Assembly (NCBI RefSeq): GCF_016808335.1
Contig: NC_053145.1
Location: 27,167,120-27,231,119, forward strand
Reading direction: 5' to 3'
Source: Panicum virgatum
Taxonomy: Eukaryota; Streptophyta; Magnoliopsida; Poales; Poaceae
DNA: 64,000 bases
Shown here: one piece after another, positions 1 to 12,200 of the stretch
Layout: every line of letters begins with the position of its first letter
Numbering within the stretch: the stretch's first letter is position 1
The notes under the pieces: model-generated
What the model was told of the DNA's origin: nothing
What the model saw: the letters and a program-made list of their open reading frames with translations, nothing else
Database searches by the model: none
Made by a program: the position numbers and the translations under genes

Positions 1-1456
1 TGTACTGAACACTAGACCTGAGTTCGAATAATTGCTAAGCTTATAGGACCGGTAAAAGTCGAGTGATTGCCTGTCACTCGCGAGCTCTATAGGAATTGCT
101 TGTTTACTCTCTGTTATCAATATAAGGACGACGGACGGGGTTGTGTTCGATATCATGACCTTGTGTGAGACCCCATCTGTGTTGATGAACTTGCTAAGGT
201 CGCGGTGTGTGGTAGCGGTGGTTAAATTTTTGAACGTACTAGCCACATGCCGTAAATATGGTACGCGGTAAGCCTAGTAACCGATTGGACCGGGGATTGG
301 ATATACTATCACTCTCTCTTAGGGATAGGTTTTATTTTTATGTTGCGCAACACTGCGACTACTAGGGACAAGGTTGGACCTTGGAGCCCTGTAGTCGGGG
401 AGAGTGTTCCTATCCACAAGCCGGAAAGAAAGGCAAACGGTTGTTTGGGAACGACCCGATGGTGTTCGAAATGTGTGTGTTAGGTCTGCCTAGCCAGGTT
501 AACAAATTCGATTCGAATCGTCCGCTTCTCATGGTTTGGGACTGCTTGATCCCTTTGCCACACAGAGTAATAAGAGCAACATTATTATGATCAATCTTGA
601 TGTTTGCTTAAAAGTTCTACCCTGGTTGAATAGTAGTTGCTTACATAGAATGGTTAATCAACTAGAATCTTGGAAGCTAAAATTTGAAAGTAAGGACCTA
701 CTCTTTATTGCTTTTCAGCAAAAGGAAAACCAGAGCCTCACAAAACCCTGCATAGTCTTGCTGAGTATTAGAATACTCAGCCTTGCTGTTGAAACCCTTT
801 TCAGGTATGAGTTTTGAGGACCAGGTCACTAGTTTGTCTTGGCCCTGCTCTTTGCCTCCTGGCTGGTCCGTAGAGTGGGATACGTCTTCGGCTGGCAATG
901 ACCCTGACGAGTGATACCATGCTTGGGCTAGCCTGGTATACTTTTGCGATGTGTTGTAGCCATCGTGTTCTTTTTCCGCTGCTTTTCAAACTCTGAACTT
1001 ACTGTTATGGTTTGTATAACTATTTTACTAAGTTTGGTTTTGTAATAATGTCTTGAACTGGTTGTAATCAATACTAAGCTTGTGTTGTAAATCATGTGGT
1101 TGTAATATCTCTGGGCTCGCCTTCGTGCGAGGTATGCTTGTTCGATCCGAGAACCGGTGGTTGTATCGGGACGTTACCCGACAGACCAAGAATTGTTCCG
1201 TTTGAAGTGTGTTTGTGCCGGTGTTGCCTTTATGGTGATGGCCTGCGCACTTGAGCCGGGATAATTCTGGTGGTTCTGCCACACTCTCTTTCCTATCCTT
1301 CCCACACCTGTGTGTGTGTCCTTGGACTGTATGAACCCGTAGATAGTGTACTCATGTTCCCTAGTGGATACGATACCCTGGAATACTCTTGGGTGAAAGC
1401 TACAGCGGTATCCGTGCGCTTGCGGATTTTAATCGTGATGTTACAAAATACCAACA
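1..1456 (-). repeat. Partial LTR of an unassigned retroelement
   Basis: AT-balanced, non-coding DNA with only short spurious ORFs. Read on the minus strand it starts TGTTGGTATTTTGTAAC at 1456. This abruptly interrupts the RNase H coding sequence of element R, which resumes at 1457 with a possible 5-bp target duplication CAGAG (1457-1461). A TG terminus inside a pol gene and the lack of coding potential suggest the LTR of a younger element inserted in R. The other end, and therefore the second LTR and TSD, lie left of the window. The family is not recognised. It shares no obvious similarity with the TGTAACACCC LTRs elsewhere here. Confidence 0.55.
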
Positions 1457-3394
1457 CAGAGCTTTCTTGACGTGATGAGAATAGCATACAACAGCTTCTG
1501 CACTTGAGGGTAGCGCGCCTTGGATTCGCCGAGTACTTCGCTGATGAAGTAGACGGGTCGCTGTACATTGTAGATGTGACCCGGCTCATCGCGCTCGACG
1601 ACCAGGATGGTACTCACCACACTAGTAGTGGAGGCGATGTATAGGAGGAGGACCTCCTCATCCTCTGGTGCCGTTAAGACAGGCGGCGAAGTGAGGAAAT
1701 CATTGAGCTCCTAGAATGCTTTGGAAACATCGTCATTCCACTCGAACTTGTCTGCCATCCGGAGAAGCGTGCAGAAGGGCAGGCCTCTGTCGCTGAGTCG
1801 GCTTATGAACCTGCTCAAGGCGGCCATGCACCCTGTGAGCTCCATCAAGTCCTTTTTTCTCCTGGGAGGCTTCATGAACCTGATGGCGTTGACCTTGGTG
1901 GGGTTGGCTTCGATGCCCCGGCTACTGACTATGAAGCCAAGTAGTTTTCCGGATGGGACACCAAACACACACTTGGTCGGGTTGAGCTTCCATTTGAATT
2001 TCCTAAGATTTTCAAATGTCTCGGAGAGGTCTGTAATGAACTGATCATTATATTTTGTCTTGATGACGATGTCATCGACATAGGCCTCGGCGTTGCGCCC
2101 GATCTTCACCTAGAGGCATCTCTAAATGGCCTTCTGGTAGGTTGCGCCGGCATTCTTGACGCCGAACGTCATTGTGTTGTAGCAGTAGGCCCCGAAGGGG
2201 GTGATAAAGGACGTCTTCTCTTGATCCGACTCCTTGAGGGCTATCTGATGGTACCCTGAGAAATAGTCAGGAAAAGAAAGTAGAACACACCCGGCTGTCG
2301 AGTCAACGACCTGGTCGATGCATGGTAGAGGAAAGGGGTCCTTAGGGCAGTGTTTGTTGAGGTCGGTATAGTCAACACACATTCTCCATTTACCATTTTT
2401 CTTTTTACAAGGACTGGGTTTGCCAGCCAATCTGGGTGTGCAACTTCTCTGATGAAACTAGCGGCAAGGAGCTGGGTTATTTCTACCCTAATAGCCTCCT
2501 TTCGATCTTGAGCGAAGCGGCGGAGCCGTTGCTTGATGGGTTTCGCCTTCTTGTCCAGATCTAAGGAGTGCTCAGCCTTCTCCCTTGGTACTCCGGGCAT
2601 GTCAGATGGCTTCCATGCGAAGATGTACCAATTCTCCCAGAAGAAGGAGGTGAGCACGCCTTCCTACGCTGAGTCGAGGCTGGCCCCGATCACGACGGTC
2701 TTGTGCGATTCATCATCCCGAAGGACAATGGTCTTGGTCACCATGGCTAGCGCGAGCTGCGACTCGAAAGTCAACTCCTTGGCGGGGATGTGCTGCCGAT
2801 CTGCCGAGAGGTTCTTTGCTGCTTGGGCAACAAGAATCGAGTTCCTGGATCATTCCAGGGTGTCGGAGAGCTTGATGTTCTTGGCCTCACATGTGTAGGA
2901 GGTCTGCAGATCTACGTAGACTGAGAGGACCCCCTTTGGAGCTGGCATCTTTAGGAGAAGATACGTGTGGTTGGGGATCGCCATGAACATGGTGAGGGAG
3001 GGTCTTCCCAGGATGGCATGGTAGGAGGTCTCGAACTCGGCGACCTCGAAGTTGACGTACTTAGTGCGGTAGTTGTCGCGGGTGCCGAAGGTGACCGGCA
3101 GGGTGGCCCGGCCGACCGGAGTCGACCCGGCTCCAGGGATGATGTCGTAAAAGGCCTGGTCGGATGGGACCAGGGATGTCATGTCGTAGCCCATGCTCTG
3201 CAGTGTGCTGGCGAAGATGATGTTGAGGGCGCTGCCACCATCGACGAGTACTTTGGCCAGGCGGACATGGCTCACCACCGGGCTGACCACGAGGGGGTAG
3301 GCACCCGGCCTGGGCAGGTGGATCCAGTGGTCGCGGCGGTCGAAGGTGATCGGCGTTTCCGACCACCGTAGAGGTTCAACCGAGTGCTTGAACA
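1457..3394 (-). pseudogene. Element R: pro-RT-RNase H part of a Tat-lineage gypsy pol
   Basis: Broken polyprotein of a Ty3/gypsy Tat-lineage retrotransposon, read right to left. The aspartic protease (about 2850-3394) has the DGGS active-site variant (VDGGSALNI) and the ILGRP flap-end motif. It is followed by the RT entry region (FAWKPSDMPG), the fingers motif (WRMCVDYTDLNK), the catalytic YVDD (codons at 2071-2082) and the start of RNase H ([11 protein letters not shown]). Frameshifts and stops separate the pieces, for example near 2430, 2110 and 1710, so it cannot make a functional protein. It is cut on the left by an LTR at 1456. On the right, at 3394, it is cut just before the protease by a chromovirus LTR. 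Its gag lies 30 kb away at 33369-35132 in the same orientation, so the two were probably one element. RT and protease identity is secure; the Tat assignment rests on motif style and on the linked PBS. Confidence 0.85.
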
Positions 3395-4369
3395 TGTAAC
3401 ACCCTAATTTGAATTTCCGTATTTTATAATAAAATTAATATGCTTTATTTAATTTCCTATGAGTTTATTTGCTTAGTCATGAAATTTTTTGTATTTCATA
3501 AGTAATTCAAATTTATCATAGGGTTAAAAAGTTTGTGCATTCATGCTGGAGCATCTCTTTTATTTGTTTGAGTGGTTAGGGTTTCAATTCAAATTTATTT
3601 GAATTCATTAGATTTGAGTTTGAGTTTGAAAAACATAAAAAGAATTAGAAAACAAAAAAACAAACTCGGGCCCTTTCTCATTTCTCCCTCGGGCTCAGCC
3701 CGTTTTCTTTTCCTTCCGCAACCCAACCCACTCTTTTCCCGCGGCCCACTCCTTCTTCCGTTTCCTGGCCCGCTTCCCCCGTGCCCCAGCCCAACACCGC
3801 CACTCCAGCCCATCTCCCACGCCAGCTCATTTGCCCGCGCGCCGACGTCCGCCACTGACATATGGGCCCCGCTTGTCAGGGCCGTCTTCCCCGCGCTGCG
3901 TCGAGTTCGCCGGGAATCTCGCTGCGGTTCCCCTGGGCACGCACGCACAGGATCACCTCTGTCGCCCTATAAATAGCCCCGCTGCCTCCCCGAGCTCGCC
4001 CTCACCTCCGCCACCCTAAACCCTAGCCCAGCGCCAGCCGCACTCCCGCAGTTGGAGCAGAGGACGCCGCGCCGCCGTGGACCCGGCGCTCCGCTGCCCC
4101 TCTGCGACGCCCACGCACTCGCGGGGCTACGCGCGAAGGTTCGCAGATCCCGCCCGGAGCTCCGCCACCCGGAGCTCTGAGCGTTACCCTATGTGCTATG
4201 TACTTGAGTGGTTTATGTCTCCTTAAAACATGTTTTTTTAGAAACTTGGTTTAGGGGGCTCGCACTGTGTTTTGTGCTAGCTACTCTCCATAAGGACCAT
4301 ACGTCATTAGAGCGACAACTTGGGACAATCGCGCAACCACAAGACTGGAATGGGACGGTCTTGGCTTAC
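3395..4369 (+). repeat. C0: diverged chromovirus LTR fragment
   Basis: Starts TGTAACACCCTAATTTG, the same terminus as the other chromovirus LTRs. It shares their order of blocks: AT-rich start, poly-purine/AATTCAAA palindromes, GC-rich U3, TATA box, then the region reading TAGAAACTTGGTTTAGGG. It is clearly more diverged than the others and lacks internal U5 sequence between about 4170 and 4210. It inserted into R just upstream of protease; the 5 bp before it are GAACA, and no matching duplication is visible on the right. It is itself interrupted at 4370 by the minus-strand LTR of C1 (flank CTTAC). Its right half is absent from the window, apparently lost in the deletion that also produced the 33368/33369 junction. 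Confidence 0.8.
3967..3976 (+). promoter_or_regulatory. TATA box of C0 LTR
   Basis: CTATAAATAG in the GC-rich U3, followed by a C-rich stretch and ACCCTAAACCCTAG about 45 bp downstream, as expected for a plant Pol II start. It marks U3/R in this LTR family. The equivalent box is CTATAAGTAG at 13944-13953 in LTR2. Confidence 0.65.
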
Positions 4370-5629
4370 TGTAACACCCGGTTTATAAAAGGACATAAAC
4401 CGAGCAATCATATACGTGCCAGGATCAAGTCACACGTATATACAACAGAATGAACAGTACATCACAGGACATATCATGTAAAAAGATATAATAAAGCGAG
4501 TATGAATGTTATTTATTACAATAATGACAAAATGTCTGATATAGAGTATGCGGAAGCGTAAAACATATACGAAGTCTCTCGGAAGCTGGGCACCACAGGG
4601 ACGTCGACTAGGAGACGAATGCCTAGAAGTCCTCATACTCCCGGTAGCTCTGGGTGAACTCCCTCGCGTCGGCAGGAACTAAGCAGCAGTAGAGTATCCC
4701 CAAAAAGGACAAGAGGAAAAAGTGGAGACTAAGCAAGAGTGAGTACACAAGTTGTACTCAACAAGTATAACACAAACTATGAGTCTCTAAGGTTGGCTGA
4801 CTTAACTGCATTAGCTTTTAATCTTGGCAAAATTTAATTAAAACTAATTACTACAAGTTGATGTATTACCATGAACCCAGTTACATAGTAATTAATCAAA
4901 TTATTTATGAACTACTGAGAACCAAACCAAACCAAGCCACTCGGGGAAACCCCCCTAATCAAAGGAAGATAACCCCACTAATCAAAAGGAGGATCCGGGC
5001 CGCTCATGACCGTGAGTACGGCTAGTATACCAGTTTTACACTCTACAGAGGTTGCACATCTTTACCCACAAGTCGTGAGCTACGCTAGTTGTTCATCACA
5101 CTTCCATAGGTGAGATGACTAGCAAACTCACTACGAGGCCATTACAAAGGACCACGTTGGTAAGGGGTAACCGCTAAGGATTCAGGCTCCGCAATGATGG
5201 GGCCCACCTCGAGGGGGTACAAGATAACATAGACTAAGCCTCGTAGCGCAGGGACCATTGAAGCTCACCCCCCTCTTGCCCCGTCGGTAAGTTACTCCCG
5301 AACCAAAATGACCTAATTAGTAAGCCAAGACCATCCCATTCCAGTCTTGTGGTTGCGCGGTTGTCCCAGGTTGTCGCTCTAATGACGTACGGTCCTTATG
5401 GAGAGTAGCTAGCACAAAACACAGTGCGAGCCCCCTAAACCAAGTTTCTAGAAAAACCAATTTTTAAACGAGACGTGAGCCACTCAAGCGGGCCACTCCC
5501 AGAATTAAGTTGCATATACCATTAATCAAATTAATTAAAAAGGACCAAGTGTGTTATAGCGCAGCAACCTAGCTCAACTAACCAAAATGCAACCCAAAGG
5601 ATATATATAAAGGATATAAAGTGGCTAGG
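4370..5629 (-). repeat. C1 3' LTR, segment 1 of 3
   Basis: Reverse complement of the chromovirus LTR. It starts at its terminal TGTAACACCCGG (complement of the LTR's 3' end) and runs to CTAGG at 5629, where the X/Y composite interrupts it. The text continues without loss at 22413, once the duplicated CTAGG at 22408-22412 is allowed for. The three segments (4370-5629, 22413-23808, 27305-28113) add up to about 3465 bp, matching the 3455-3504 bp of complete LTRs in this window. Possible left TSD: CTTAC (4365-4369). Confidence 0.9.
5625..5629. repeat. Target site duplication CTAGG, left copy
   Basis: CTAGG immediately before the LTR1 terminus TGTAACACCC. The identical CTAGG follows the LTR3 terminus at 22408-22412. 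Removing one copy and everything between restores continuous minus-strand LTR text of C1, which shows that LTR1 and LTR3 are the outer ends of one insertion. Confidence 0.95.
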
Positions 5630-8101
5630 TGTAACACCCTAATTTAAATTTCAGCATTTATTAATAAATTTAAATGGCTTTATTCTATTTCTAAGGTTTA
5701 TTGTGTTTAGTATGGCATTTAATTCAATTTTGTTCCTTAATGATTTAAATTTATCATAGGTTTAATTTTTGTGTTGCATTCATGCTGGCGCATGTTTTTT
5801 ATTTGAGTGTAGTTTGAATTCAAATTTATATTTGAATTCAAACTTTGTTTGAATTAGGAATAGAAAAGAGAACTAGAAATAGAAATAGAAAGAAACCCAA
5901 ACCCTGTCAGCCCAGCAACACCCAAAGTCAACCCAGCCCAAACCCAACTTCCCAGCCCAGCCCGCTCTTTCCCCACGGCCAAACCGGGGCCCAAACCGAG
6001 TCCGGCAGCCCCAGTTTTCCCTACTCCGGCGACCCCTCCGCCGCGGAGCAGAGCTCCGGCGACGGCGCCGCCGCGCCCCCACGCGCCCGATCTGCCCAGA
6101 TCCGTCCGATCCGAGATGGACGCCTGTGATTAGAACCCAAACCGATCAGATCTGGACCACCAGATCGAGATCCAACAGCCGTAATCCAAAGATACCGGTT
6201 CGCCTGGCGTTTTTGTTAAAGACCCCCCCAGTTTTCCTAGAATCAACCCGCAGTCCACCTCTTTTGAAAAATAATCGCAGATAGGCCCAAAACTTTGCAA
6301 GAACCTCCCTGAGCTTCCTAGAATTTGAACCCGCCGTCCAGCCCCTGTCTTTTTGCGAGTTAGACCCTGGAATTAATGTTTATTTATGTTTTAGTCCTCG
6401 GTTTTAGCAGAAAAGCCACTGGAACCCTATTTTTATTACAAATAAGCCCCTGAACCTTGTTTTTGGCCTAGATTATGCGTTTTAGCTCCGTTTTAAGCGT
6501 TCTTTATGTCCACGCGATGGTTGTAACGCGTAGAATAGCTTTAGACTAGTTTATTGTGCTGTTTTTATGTATTGATGTACTATTTCTTAGTTTTTGTTAG
6601 TGTTTGCTTGTATGCTTATTATTGTGCATTGTTTTGGCCTTGTGTTCGTGAGTAGACGTTGATCCATCTGAGGAGCCCCAGTACCAGTACCAGGAGCAGC
6701 CATCTTCGGAGCAGTTTGAGCAGCAGCCAGAGCAGTACGAGGAAGGCAAGTATAACATGAACAACCTATTACCTTTAATTACAATTTCATACTGCATTTT
6801 AATACTGTATGCCTATAAGGACTTTCCTAGCCACTTTATATCCTTTATATATACCTTTGGGTTGCATTTTGGTTAGTTGTGCTAGGTGCCGCGCTATAAC
6901 CCATTCTGGTCCTTTTTAAATAAATTGATTAATGGTTTACTTGAATTTAATTCTAAGAGTGGCCCTCTTTGTGGATGAGTGGCTCACGTCTCGTTAAAAG
7001 ATGGTTTTTGTAGAAACATGGTTTAGGGGGCCAGCATGGTGCTTAGTGCTTGGTTGGCCACTCTCCATAAGGACCGGTTCATAGAGCGACAACCTGGGAC
7101 AACAGCGCTACCACAAGGCTAGAATGGGATAGACTTGGCTTACTAATTAGGTCTTTTTGGTTTGGAGTAACTTACCTGCGGGGCAAGAGTAGTAAGCTTC
7201 AATGGTCCCTGCTCCTCCGGCTTGGTCTGTGCTTGGATTGCGCTCCTGTGCTTGTACCCCCGGAGGTGGGCCCCATCGTCGCTGACCTATCTCTCGCGGT
7301 TACGCCTTACCAACGAGATTCTTTGTAACGGCCTCGTAGTGGGTCGCTAGTCATCTCACCTAAGGAAGTGTGATGAACAACTGGCGTAGCTCACGGCTTG
7401 TGGGTAAAGATGTGCAACCTCTGCAGAGTGCAAAACTGGTATACTAGCCGTGCTCACGGTTATGAGTGGCCCAGATCCTCCTTTTGATTAGTGGAGTTAT
7501 CTCCCTCCGACGAGGGAGGTGCTTCTCGGGGTTACCTTGGTGGCTTGGTTTGGTTTTCAGTAGCAACATGTTTAATCTTGATTAATTACTATGTATCTGG
7601 GTTAATGGTAATTCATCAACTCATAGTAAATAGCTTTAATAAAATCTTGCCAACACTTAAAAGCTAATGCAGTTGAGTCAGCCAACCTTAGAGCCTCATA
7701 GTTTGTGTTATACTTGTTGAGTACAAGTTGTGTACTCACTCTTGCCTCTTCTCTACTTTTTCCTCTTCGATACGCTACTGCTGCTCAGTTCCTGGCGACA
7801 CGAGGGAGTTCGTCCAGCGCTACCAAGACTGCGAGGACTTCTAGGTGTTCGTCTCCCAGTCGACGTCCCTGTGGCGCCCTGCTTCAGCTTCGGAGAGCTT
7901 TATTCGTACTTGTACTTCACTTCCGCTGTATCAGACGTTTTTTTCATTAATGTAATAAATAACATTCGTATTTCGATTTATTATGTCTTATTTGTGATAT
8001 GTGCTATGATATACTGTTCCTTCTGTTGTATATACGTGTGACTTGATCCTGGCACGTATATGATTGCTCGGTTTATGTTCTTTTATAAACCGGGTGTTAC
8101 A
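5630..8101 (+). repeat. LTR1: mosaic Y/X 5' LTR
   Basis: 2472 bp, TGTAACACCC to GGTGTTACA. From 5630 to at least 6641 it follows LTR3 almost base for base, including the short GC-rich block and GGCCTTGTG. From 6658 onward it follows LTR2 (GACGTTG, then the GAGCAGCCATCTTCGGAGC stretch and the whole region around 7080-7340, where LTR3 differs strongly). Relative to LTR2 it lacks about 1 kb of U3, including the CTATAAGTAG TATA box, so X now sits behind a 5' LTR with no recognisable core promoter. Confidence 0.92.
7719..7737. promoter_or_regulatory. Conserved 7-5-7 palindrome in LTR
   Basis: GAGTACA-AGTTG-TGTACTC: a perfect 7-bp inverted repeat around a 5-nt loop in the 3' third of the LTR. The stem is kept in every chromovirus LTR in the window on both strands, including the diverged C1 copy near 4740, where the loop differs. 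It lies in the probable transcribed leader. The role is unknown; an RNA hairpin is an inference. Confidence 0.5.
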
Positions 8102-8104
8102 GAG

Positions 8105-8116
8105 TGGTATCAGAGC
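8105..8116 (+). other. Primer binding site of X (initiator Met tRNA)
   Basis: TGGTATCAGAGC, 3 nt after the LTR1 end, is the classical plant primer-binding sequence complementary to the 3' end of initiator methionine tRNA. It sets the LTR/internal boundary at 8101/8102. Confidence 0.93.
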
Positions 8117-8672
8117 CGTATCGACTGTAGGACGAAGCCTAGATAGAACTGGTCGTGTTTTAGGACTTCTTCTCACCAATCCTTGCCTGCTGAAACTATT
8201 TTACTATTATACCCCTTGATTTCTTTGACTTTTTACCCGTCTTGCCTTGATTTTTCTCTCTGAAGAATAGTTTTCATAGATTTTGGCCTGAATCATTCAT
8301 CTGACCACCACGAGTAAACTAGGAGACCCTTTTATAATAATACGATAGCACGTTCTGCGACGCGTTGTGTTAGTCGAGTCTTTTGTTAAACTCGGCTAAG
8401 TTGCGAAAATTGTCTGCTTGTTATTATGCTACATGTTTGATTTGGATTTTTGAATGATTGCATAGCTTAGTAGTTTAAATCTGTTTAAAGAAAATCACTC
8501 TTATGTTAAAGTTAACTAATTAATAAAATGAGTTAGATCGTTGGGGGTAAAACAGTCCACTCTATCCTGTCTACTTTATCATGGCTGAGTCTTTTTCCGC
8601 AAAGAGTTATCATATCCATCTGAATTTATTCCTGCAATATCCTTACTCGTGAAATCTTTTGTCCAAAATCAG
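8117..8672 (+). other. Untranslated leader of X
   Basis: About 556 bp between the PBS and the gag ATG with no sustained reading frame, AT-rich. The first 490 bp or so are closely shared with the leader of N2 (minus strand, 48034-48517). This shows that N derives from the same chromovirus family. The similarity stops near the TTATCATG at about 8577-8584, where N2 switches to captured sequence. Confidence 0.8.
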
Positions 8673-9188
8673 ATGGTGAACACCAGGCGTGGTTCTGACC
8701 AGCAGGGGCAGAACAATCAGGGTCAGAACACCCAGGGGACCGGGATCCCGATGCCGCCGCCTTTGACTCCGGAGCAGTACTTCCAGCTCCAGATGCAGAT
8801 GATGGCTACCCTGAACAACACTGTTCAGGCTCTTCAGCAGGCTCACACTCAGCCTCTGCCTCCTCCACCGCCGCAGCCTCACGACAGGCGTGCTGAGTTC
8901 CTGAGGGGTCACCCGCCGACGTTTTCTCACACATCCGACCCCCTTCAGGCTGACGACTGGCTCCGTGCAGTGGAGCGTCAGCTGGACATCGCCCAGTGCG
9001 ATGATCGTGAGCGCGTCTTGTACGCAGCAGGACAGCTGCGAGGGGCAGCTTTGGACTAGTGGGAGTCCCACCCAGTTCATGACCGCGAGGCTCTCACTTG
9101 GCTCCAGTTCAGGGAGCGTTTCCGCAGCCACAACGTCCCCGCGGGCGTTATGAAGATGAAGCAGAAGGAGTTCCTTGCACTAAAGCAG
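8673..9188 (+). pseudogene. gag: X gag, exon 1 (with a nonsense codon)
   Basis: N-terminal Gag of a chromovirus. The ATG at 8673 (MVNTRRGSDQQG) is the natural start because upstream in-frame sequence is leader. Q/P-rich spacer residues precede the capsid start (EFLRGHPPTFSHTSDPLQADDWLRAVERQLD). A TAG at 9057-9059 follows LRGAALD, where family members have a tryptophan codon, so a single G-to-A change would explain it. The frame then stays open through FLALKQ to a GT donor at 9189. Gag forms the virus-like particle. Here translation would stop after 128 residues unless the stop is read through, so X is probably not autonomous. The rest of the polyprotein (9299-13240) is intact. Confidence 0.85.
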
Positions 9189-9298
9189 GTAATCTTAAGT
9201 ATAATCATTCAGCGGTTCCTTTTGAGCTAATGCCCCTTGTTCTATCCTTATGAATCTTGAGTTAATCTTTCGATATCTATCTGTCTTTGTCACTTCAG
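9189..9298 (+). other. Probable 110-bp intron in X gag
   Basis: Reading frame FLALKQ is followed by GTAATCTTAAG and ends with a pyrimidine-rich CTTTGTCACTTCAG. The frame resumes with [12 protein letters not shown], exactly the continuous capsid sequence expected for this clade. The intron is 110 bp with GT-AG borders and an A/T-rich body containing several in-frame stops. Exon phase is 0 on both sides. It is inferred from sequence continuity only. Confidence 0.8.
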
Positions 9299-12200
9299 GG
9301 GACTATGTCGGTCACAGAGTACCGTGATCGCTTTCTGCAGCTCGCTCGCTACGCCCCTGCCGATGTTGCGGATGACCGCAAGAAGCAGGAGCACTTCATG
9401 GAGGGTCTTGAGGACTACCTCCAGTACGCGCTGCTCAACCTCCGCTTTGACGACTTCAACCATCTGGTTGACAGCGCGCTCAACACCGAGCGCAAGCACA
9501 TGGAGATGGAGGACAAGAAGAGGAAGGTTGTCCCCGTTGCTACCGGCAGCAACACTCGTCCTCGCCTCCAGCAGCCTCAGCAGTACCAGCAGCCTCAGTA
9601 CCGGCCTCCCCAGCAGTACCAGCAGAGGCCACCGCAGCAGTACCCGCCTCGACAGCAGCAGGCAGGTCAGGGTCAGAGGTTACCGGCACCTCCGGCTCGT
9701 GCTGCTCCACCGACACCGCAGGCTCCACGTCCGGCAGCTCCTACCGGACAGCAGGCTCAGGGACTCCCTCGCACCTGCTTTCACTGCGGCCAGTCGGGGC
9801 ACTACGCCAACGCTTGCCCCCGGAAGGCGCAGGCGGGACAGCAGGGGCGCCCAGCTCAGCCCAGGGCGCCACTTCAGGGCAGAGTGAACCACGTGACGGC
9901 CGAGTCAGCGGCCGAGGCTCCCAACGTGGTTATTGGTACGTTCATGGTTAATTCATATCCAGCTACAGTGCTTTTTGATACTGGTGCTACGCATTCCTTC
10001 ATTACTCAGTCTTTTGTCGAGCATCATGGTATTCATACTAGCACATTAAAGAGGTGCCTGTTAGTATCTTCACCGGGAGGACAGTTGAGGTCTCACACTT
10101 ACTGCCCGAGAGTCAGTGTTTCCTTGAGGGGAGTAGAGTTCTGTACTGATCTGATGGTGCTAGACACCAAGGGCATTGATGTCATTCTGGGAATGGAGAC
10201 TCTGGCCAAGTGGGGAGTTCGGATAGATTGTGCTCAGAGGACAGTCTTGCTATCAGCTTCCAGTGGCCAAGAGGTTGTTATCAGTGCAGTAGAGCCTTCT
10301 GGATTTCTTCATCAGATGGAGGCTAGACCCACGGACGGTATTCGCGTGGTGTCTGAATTCCCGGATGTCTTTCCGGATGATCTGCCAGGTATGCCGCCTG
10401 AACGCGCTATTGAGTTTTGTATTGATCTCTTGCCTGGCACAGCTCCTATTGCAAAGCGGCCCTACCGTATGGCACCTATAGAACATGAAGAAGTCAAGAA
10501 AACTATTGATGAGTTGCTAGCCAAGGGCTATATCCGTCGCAGTTTCTCTCCTTGGGCTTTTCCATTGTTGCTGGTAGATAAGAAGGATGGCTCGAAGAGA
10601 ATGTGTGTCGATTATCGGGAGCTGAATGCAGTTACTATCAAGAACAAGCACCCACTGCCCCGCATTGAGGATCTCTTCGATCTGCTTCGAGGTGCTCGTA
10701 TATTCTCGAAGATTGATCTTCGTTCGGGATATTTTCAGCTGAGGATTCGTCCTGGGGATATCCCGAAGACGGCATTCACATGCAAGTACGGGCTATATGA
10801 GTATACAGTCATGTCCTTCGGCTTGACTAATGCCCCGGCTTTCTTCATGCATCTGATGAACATGGTCTTCATGGATTATCTGGATGTCTTTGTGGTGATT
10901 TTCATTGATGATATTCTGATCTTCTCCAAGACAGAAGAAGAGCACGAGGAGCATTTGAGACTCGTGTTGCAGAGACTGAGAGAGCATCAGTTGTATGCCA
11001 AGTTCAGTAAGTGCGAGTTCTGGATTGACGAGGTTCCATTCCTCGGTCATGTTATCTCTCAGGGAGGCATTGCTGTTGATCCGAGCAAGGTGAAGGATGT
11101 GCTCGAGTGGGAGACACCGCAGACAGTGAAGGAAGTCAGGTCTTTCTTGGGCTTAGCTGGATATTATCGGAGGTTCATTGAGAATTTCTCCAAGATCGCG
11201 AAGCCTTTGACTTCTTTGCTAGAGAAGAATGTGGCATTCATATGGACTGATGAGCGTCAGAGGGCCTTTGATGAGCTGAAGAAAAGGTTGACTACAGCGC
11301 CAGTCCTGACTCTGCCAGACCAGACGAAGAGGTTCATGGTATATTGTGATGCTTCAAAGGATGGTCTTGGGTGTGTTCTGATGCAGGAGGGCAGAGTGAT
11401 TGCTTATGCTTCACGGCAGTTACGTCGGCATGAGCTGAATTATCCCACCCATGATCTTGAGTTAGCCGCAGTTGTGCATGCTCTGAAGATTTGGAGGCAT
11501 TACTTGTATGGGCAGCGGTGTGATATCTACACTGATCACAAGAGCCTCAAGTACATTTTCACGCAGAATGAGCTGAACATGCGGCAGAGGAGATGGTTAG
11601 AGTTGGTCCAGGACTATGACCTGGAGATTCACTATCATCCGGGCAAGGCCAATGTTGTAGCAGATGCTTTGAGCAGGAGAAGTTATGTCAACATGGCCGC
11701 GGCTTTCCAGATGCCTCCAGAGTTATGCGAGGAGTTCGAGCAGTTGAGTCTGGGCTTCTTGCATCATACCTCCAGTGCAGCATTTGAGGCAGTACCGACT
11801 CTAGAGGCAGAGATCAGGCAGCATCAGAAAGATGATGAGAAGCTGCAGGAGATTCGTGAGTTGCTCAAGAAGGGCAAGGCTCCTCATTTCAGAGAGGATG
11901 ATCAGGGTACCTTGTGGTACAAGAATCGGATCTGTGTGCCAGATGTGAAGGATCTCAGGAAGTTGATTCTGAGTGAGGCCCATGATACAGCATATTCTAT
12001 TCATCCGGGCAGCACGAAGATGTATTATGATCTGAAGGAACATTTCTGGTGGTATGGGATGAAGCGTTCAGTGGCAGAGTACGTGGCTATTTGTGACACC
12101 TGTCAACGTGTCAAGGCTGAGCATCAGAGGCCAGCAGGTCTGTTACAGCCTTTGAAGATTCCAGATTGGAAATGGGAGGAGATCACCATGGACTTCATTG

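Noticed and set aside
2967..3371. Plus-strand ORF opposite R protease (MVGDRHEHGEGG...)
   Set aside because: Shadow frame of a GC-rich protease gene on the minus strand; no motif of its own.
7705..8041. Small ORFs (MLYLLSTSCVLTL..., MYSLLPLLYFF...) recurring near 7.7, 16.3, 22.0, 24.0, 43.1 and 48.7 kb as conserved peptides
   Set aside because: They lie at the same place in every chromovirus LTR and recur only because the LTR DNA is repeated. Frames are not preserved better than neighbouring non-coding LTR sequence.
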